A stretch of DNA of 64,000 nucleotides. It comes from UBA7703 sp034926785. Lineage in GTDB: Bacteria > Bacillota > Clostridia > Christensenellales > CAG-138. The notes beneath the pieces are model-generated. The model was not told where the DNA came from. It did no database searches and saw only the letters and a list, made by a program, of their open reading frames with translations. Each line of letters opens with the position of its first letter. Position 1 is the first letter of the stretch. Made by a program: the position numbers and the translations under genes. Below, in pieces: positions 62,062-64,000 of this stretch. Location: contig JAYFQU010000017.1 in assembly GCA_034926785.1 (NCBI GenBank), forward strand, positions 1 to 64,000, read 5' to 3'.

Positions 62062-63177
62062 ATGCGTTCGACCTATGCTTCGATTTCTCTCGCCAGCATC
62101 CGGCACAATATCGAGCTGATCCGCTCGCGCCTCAAACCGGAGACGAAATATCTCGCCGTGGTCAAGGCCAACGCCTATGGTCACGGAATGGAGGCGGTTG
62201 CCAACTGCGCGCTGGAGAGCGGCGCGGCTTACCTCGGCGTCGCATTTGCGGAGGAGGGCGTCCGCCTTCGTCTCGCGGGCATCACCGCACCAATTCTTCT
62301 GCTCGGCGCGACGGAAGAAGACCATATGGACGACGTCATCCGCCACGATCTGATGCCGACGGTATTCACCGTTGAGGCGCTGCAGTTGCTGCAGACGCAC
62401 GCGGCAAAGCTCGCCATGACCTGCCGCATACACATCAAGGCCGACACCGGCATGAACCGCATCGGCTTCACGAGCGAGGCGGCCTTTACCGAAGCAATCC
62501 TGCTGCTCAAACGCAGCCCGAACCTGATGCTCGACGGCTTGTTTACGCATTTTGCCGTATCCGAATTGGAGGACACATCGTTCACGCTTCAGCAGGCGGA
62601 GCATTTCCGCCGTTATGTTGAGATTGCGCGGCAGAACGGGCTGCATCCCCTCCTTCACGCGAGCAACAGCGCGGCAGCGCTGCATATCCCCGAAGCGCAG
62701 TTCGACATGGTGCGCGGCGGCATCGCGATGTATGGCTGCCATCCGGCCGGGCATGCTGTCGCGGGCATCGACCTGCACCCCGTGCTGAGCTGGCACACCT
62801 ATCTTACGCATATCAAAACCATCCCGGCTGGCGAGGGCGTCAGTTACGGTCTGAAATTTATCACCCCTTGCGATATGCTGGTCGGCACCGTCGCAGTCGG
62901 CTATGGAGATGGCTACAAGCGCTGTCTCTCCGGCAGGGCGGCTGTGCTTGTGCGCGGTCATCGCGCCCATCAGATCGGCACGATCTGCATGGATCAGATG
63001 ATGGTAGATTTGACCAATATTCCCGACGCAGCGGTCGGGGATGATGTGGTTCTGCTTGGTTCGCAGGGCAAAGAATCGATCACGGCGGACGAGCTGGCGG
63101 AGAAAGCCGACACCATCAGCTACGAAATCCTGCTGAGCATCTCGGAGCGCGTCCCGCGCGTATACACAAAGGATTAA
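62062..63177 (+). CDS. alr: Alanine racemase
   Basis: 371 residues. Supplies D-alanine for peptidoglycan. PLP lysine in VVKANAYGHG, substrate-site GEGVSYGLKF (catalytic Tyr), GTVAVGYGDGYKR and ICMDQMMVDLT. Followed by a bidirectional terminator and the convergent nnrD gene, its common neighbour. Confidence 0.96.
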   Translation: MRSTYASISLASIRHNIELIRSRLKPETKYLAVVKANAYGHGMEAVANCALESGAAYLGVAFAEEGVRLRLAGITAPILLLGATEEDHMDDVIRHDLMPTVFTVEALQLLQTHAAKLAMTCRIHIKADTGMNRIGFTSEAAFTEAILLLKRSPNLMLDGLFTHFAVSELEDTSFTLQQAEHFRRYVEIARQNGLHPLLHASNSAAALHIPEAQFDMVRGGIAMYGCHPAGHAVAGIDLHPVLSWHTYLTHIKTIPAGEGVSYGLKFITPCDMLVGTVAVGYGDGYKRCLSGRAAVLVRGHRAHQIGTICMDQMMVDLTNIPDAAVGDDVVLLGSQGKESITADELAEKADTISYEILLSISERVPRVYTKD

Positions 63178-63200
63178 GCGCCAGGCCATACTTGAAACGT

Positions 63201-63236
63201 AAAACAGCACCTGCAAAACGCAAGTGCTGTTTTTTA
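63201..63236. terminator. Bidirectional terminator between alr and nnrD
   Basis: AAAACAGCAC..GTGCTGTTTTTT stem with a 13-base loop, A run on the left and T run on the right. Confidence 0.85.
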
Positions 63237-63249
63237 ACGCGAAAGCGCG

Positions 63250-64000
63250 TTACCATTCTGCAATTGTTTGCTCCACTGCCGTGATGACATCCCGTGCAAG
63301 CAGCATGCGCTCGCGAAGCAGTTCCAGCGCCATATCGGCCGAGACGCCGAGCAGAAATGCGCCGCAAGAGGCTGCGTCAAATGCGGAGAGCCCCTGCGCA
63401 AGCAGTCCCGTGATCAGCCCTGCCAGCACATCCCCGCTCCCTCCCTTGGCAAGCCCTGCATTTCCGCTGGTGTTCAGCCGGACGACATCCCCACTCGCGA
63501 TGCAGGTCGTCGCGCCCTTGAGCAGCACCACGCAGTTCCATCGCCTCGCATAACTCCCTGCTATCCCGATCGGATCCCGTAGAATGGTTTCTATCGTTTC
63601 GCCGCAAATCCGAGCCATCTCGGCCGGGTGCGGCGTGAGAATCGCGTTCGGGTGCAGCAGGCGTAGCATCTCCGGCGCTTTGGCGATCTGGTTCAGCGCG
63701 TCCGCATCCAGCACAATCGAACATCCGCTCTGCAGCGCCGCTGTGATCAGCGGAAGGATGTTCCCCGCCCCCGCACCGCAGCCAACGCAGAGCGCGTTCT
63801 TATTCTCCATCTGCGCAATTGCGCGCTCGCAGCCTTCGCTGTCCCAGTCCGCGCCGTCGTTGACAGGCAGGCACATCGCCTCCGGCAGGTTGGCAAACGC
63901 GTTCTTCACCCGTCCGGGCACCGCGGCTGTGGTCAATCCCGCTCCTACGCGGAGCGCCGCGCCGACTGAGAGCAGCGCAGCTCCCGCATATGACTCGCTT
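63250..64000 (-). CDS. nnrD: ADP-dependent NAD(P)H-hydrate dehydratase (5' end beyond window)
   Basis: 250 residues visible; repairs damaged hydrated NAD(P)H. In-frame sequence continues to the window edge: SYAGAALLSVGAALRVGAGL joins the family's TTAAVPG segment, so a start at 63936 would be too short. LTPHPAEMARI and AKGGSGDVLAGLITGLL (ATP/ADP and catalytic Asp) are present. It may be the C-terminal half of a bifunctional Nnr; the N-terminal epimerase part, if any, is outside. Confidence 0.92.
   Translation of the reverse strand, partial: SESYAGAALLSVGAALRVGAGLTTAAVPGRVKNAFANLPEAMCLPVNDGADWDSEGCERAIAQMENKNALCVGCGAGAGNILPLITAALQSGCSIVLDADALNQIAKAPEMLRLLHPNAILTPHPAEMARICGETIETILRDPIGIAGSYARRWNCVVLLKGATTCIASGDVVRLNTSGNAGLAKGGSGDVLAGLITGLLAQGLSAFDAASCGAFLLGVSADMALELLRERMLLARDVITAVEQTIAEW

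Overview
The window looks like chromosome from an anaerobic, fairly GC-rich member of the Bacillota, most likely class Clostridia and probably an uncultured gut lineage (Christensenellales-like is a guess). Support comes from the gene order def-fmt-rsmB-rlmN-prpC-prkC-rsgA-rpe, the rng-rplU-prp-rpmA block, an L27 with a Prp-cleavable N-terminus, a DUF4364 regulator, a fused-form pyruvate:ferredoxin oxidoreductase, ECF transporter genes and good AGGAGG ribosome sites. There is no rRNA, phage, plasmid or CRISPR locus; one tRNA-Leu(GAG) is present.

Layout. 1-140 is the end of an IS3-like insertion sequence. 182-1186 is an XRE-LiaF-like regulator divergent from the 1370-9253 translation/Ser-Thr signalling operon. 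9.5-14.2 kb is a minus-strand set (DUF4364, C_GCAxxG_C_C, lipoprotein, metallo-hydrolase, PhzF). 14.4-25 kb holds tRNA-Leu, pncB, a PLP enzyme, a DUF3810 protease-like protein, pgi, a GNAT, a PfkB sugar kinase and a DeoR regulator. 25.4-32.4 kb is minus strand: GDSL hydrolase, PFOR, QueT and 8-oxoguanine deaminase. 32.6-37.3 kb is the ECF energizing module with truA, tadA and a PAP2 phosphatase. 37.4-43 kb holds an atypical kinase, a YfcC transporter and a P-type ATPase under a yybP-ykoY manganese riboswitch. 43.3-46.9 kb holds fba, a glycosyltransferase and gap. 47-54 kb holds secreted or envelope proteins, a GH13 glucosidase and an AlkZ-like protein. 54-59 kb is the ribosomal/RNase G/radical-SAM block. 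59.3-64 kb holds gdhA, an amidohydrolase, alr and nnrD.

The most unusual feature is a set of dispersed intergenic elements. Three copies of family A (about 170 bp) and three of family B (about 195 bp) are each built from consecutive strong hairpins. Each is flanked by a direct repeat of the local terminator-type hairpin, and that hairpin differs at every locus. This is what a mobile element that targets intrinsic terminators and duplicates the whole stem-loop would leave. A third family (C, two copies of about 160 bp) looks like a TA-targeting MITE; one copy supplies the 5' UTR of a glycosyltransferase gene and the other encodes the C-terminus and stop of a PhzF-family gene.

Central carbon genes (pgi, sugar kinase, fba, gap, PFOR) are scattered but carry recognisable promoters, two of them with palindromes at operator-like positions. 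They indicate sugar fermentation through pyruvate and ferredoxin, with glutamate made by an NADP-type GDH.
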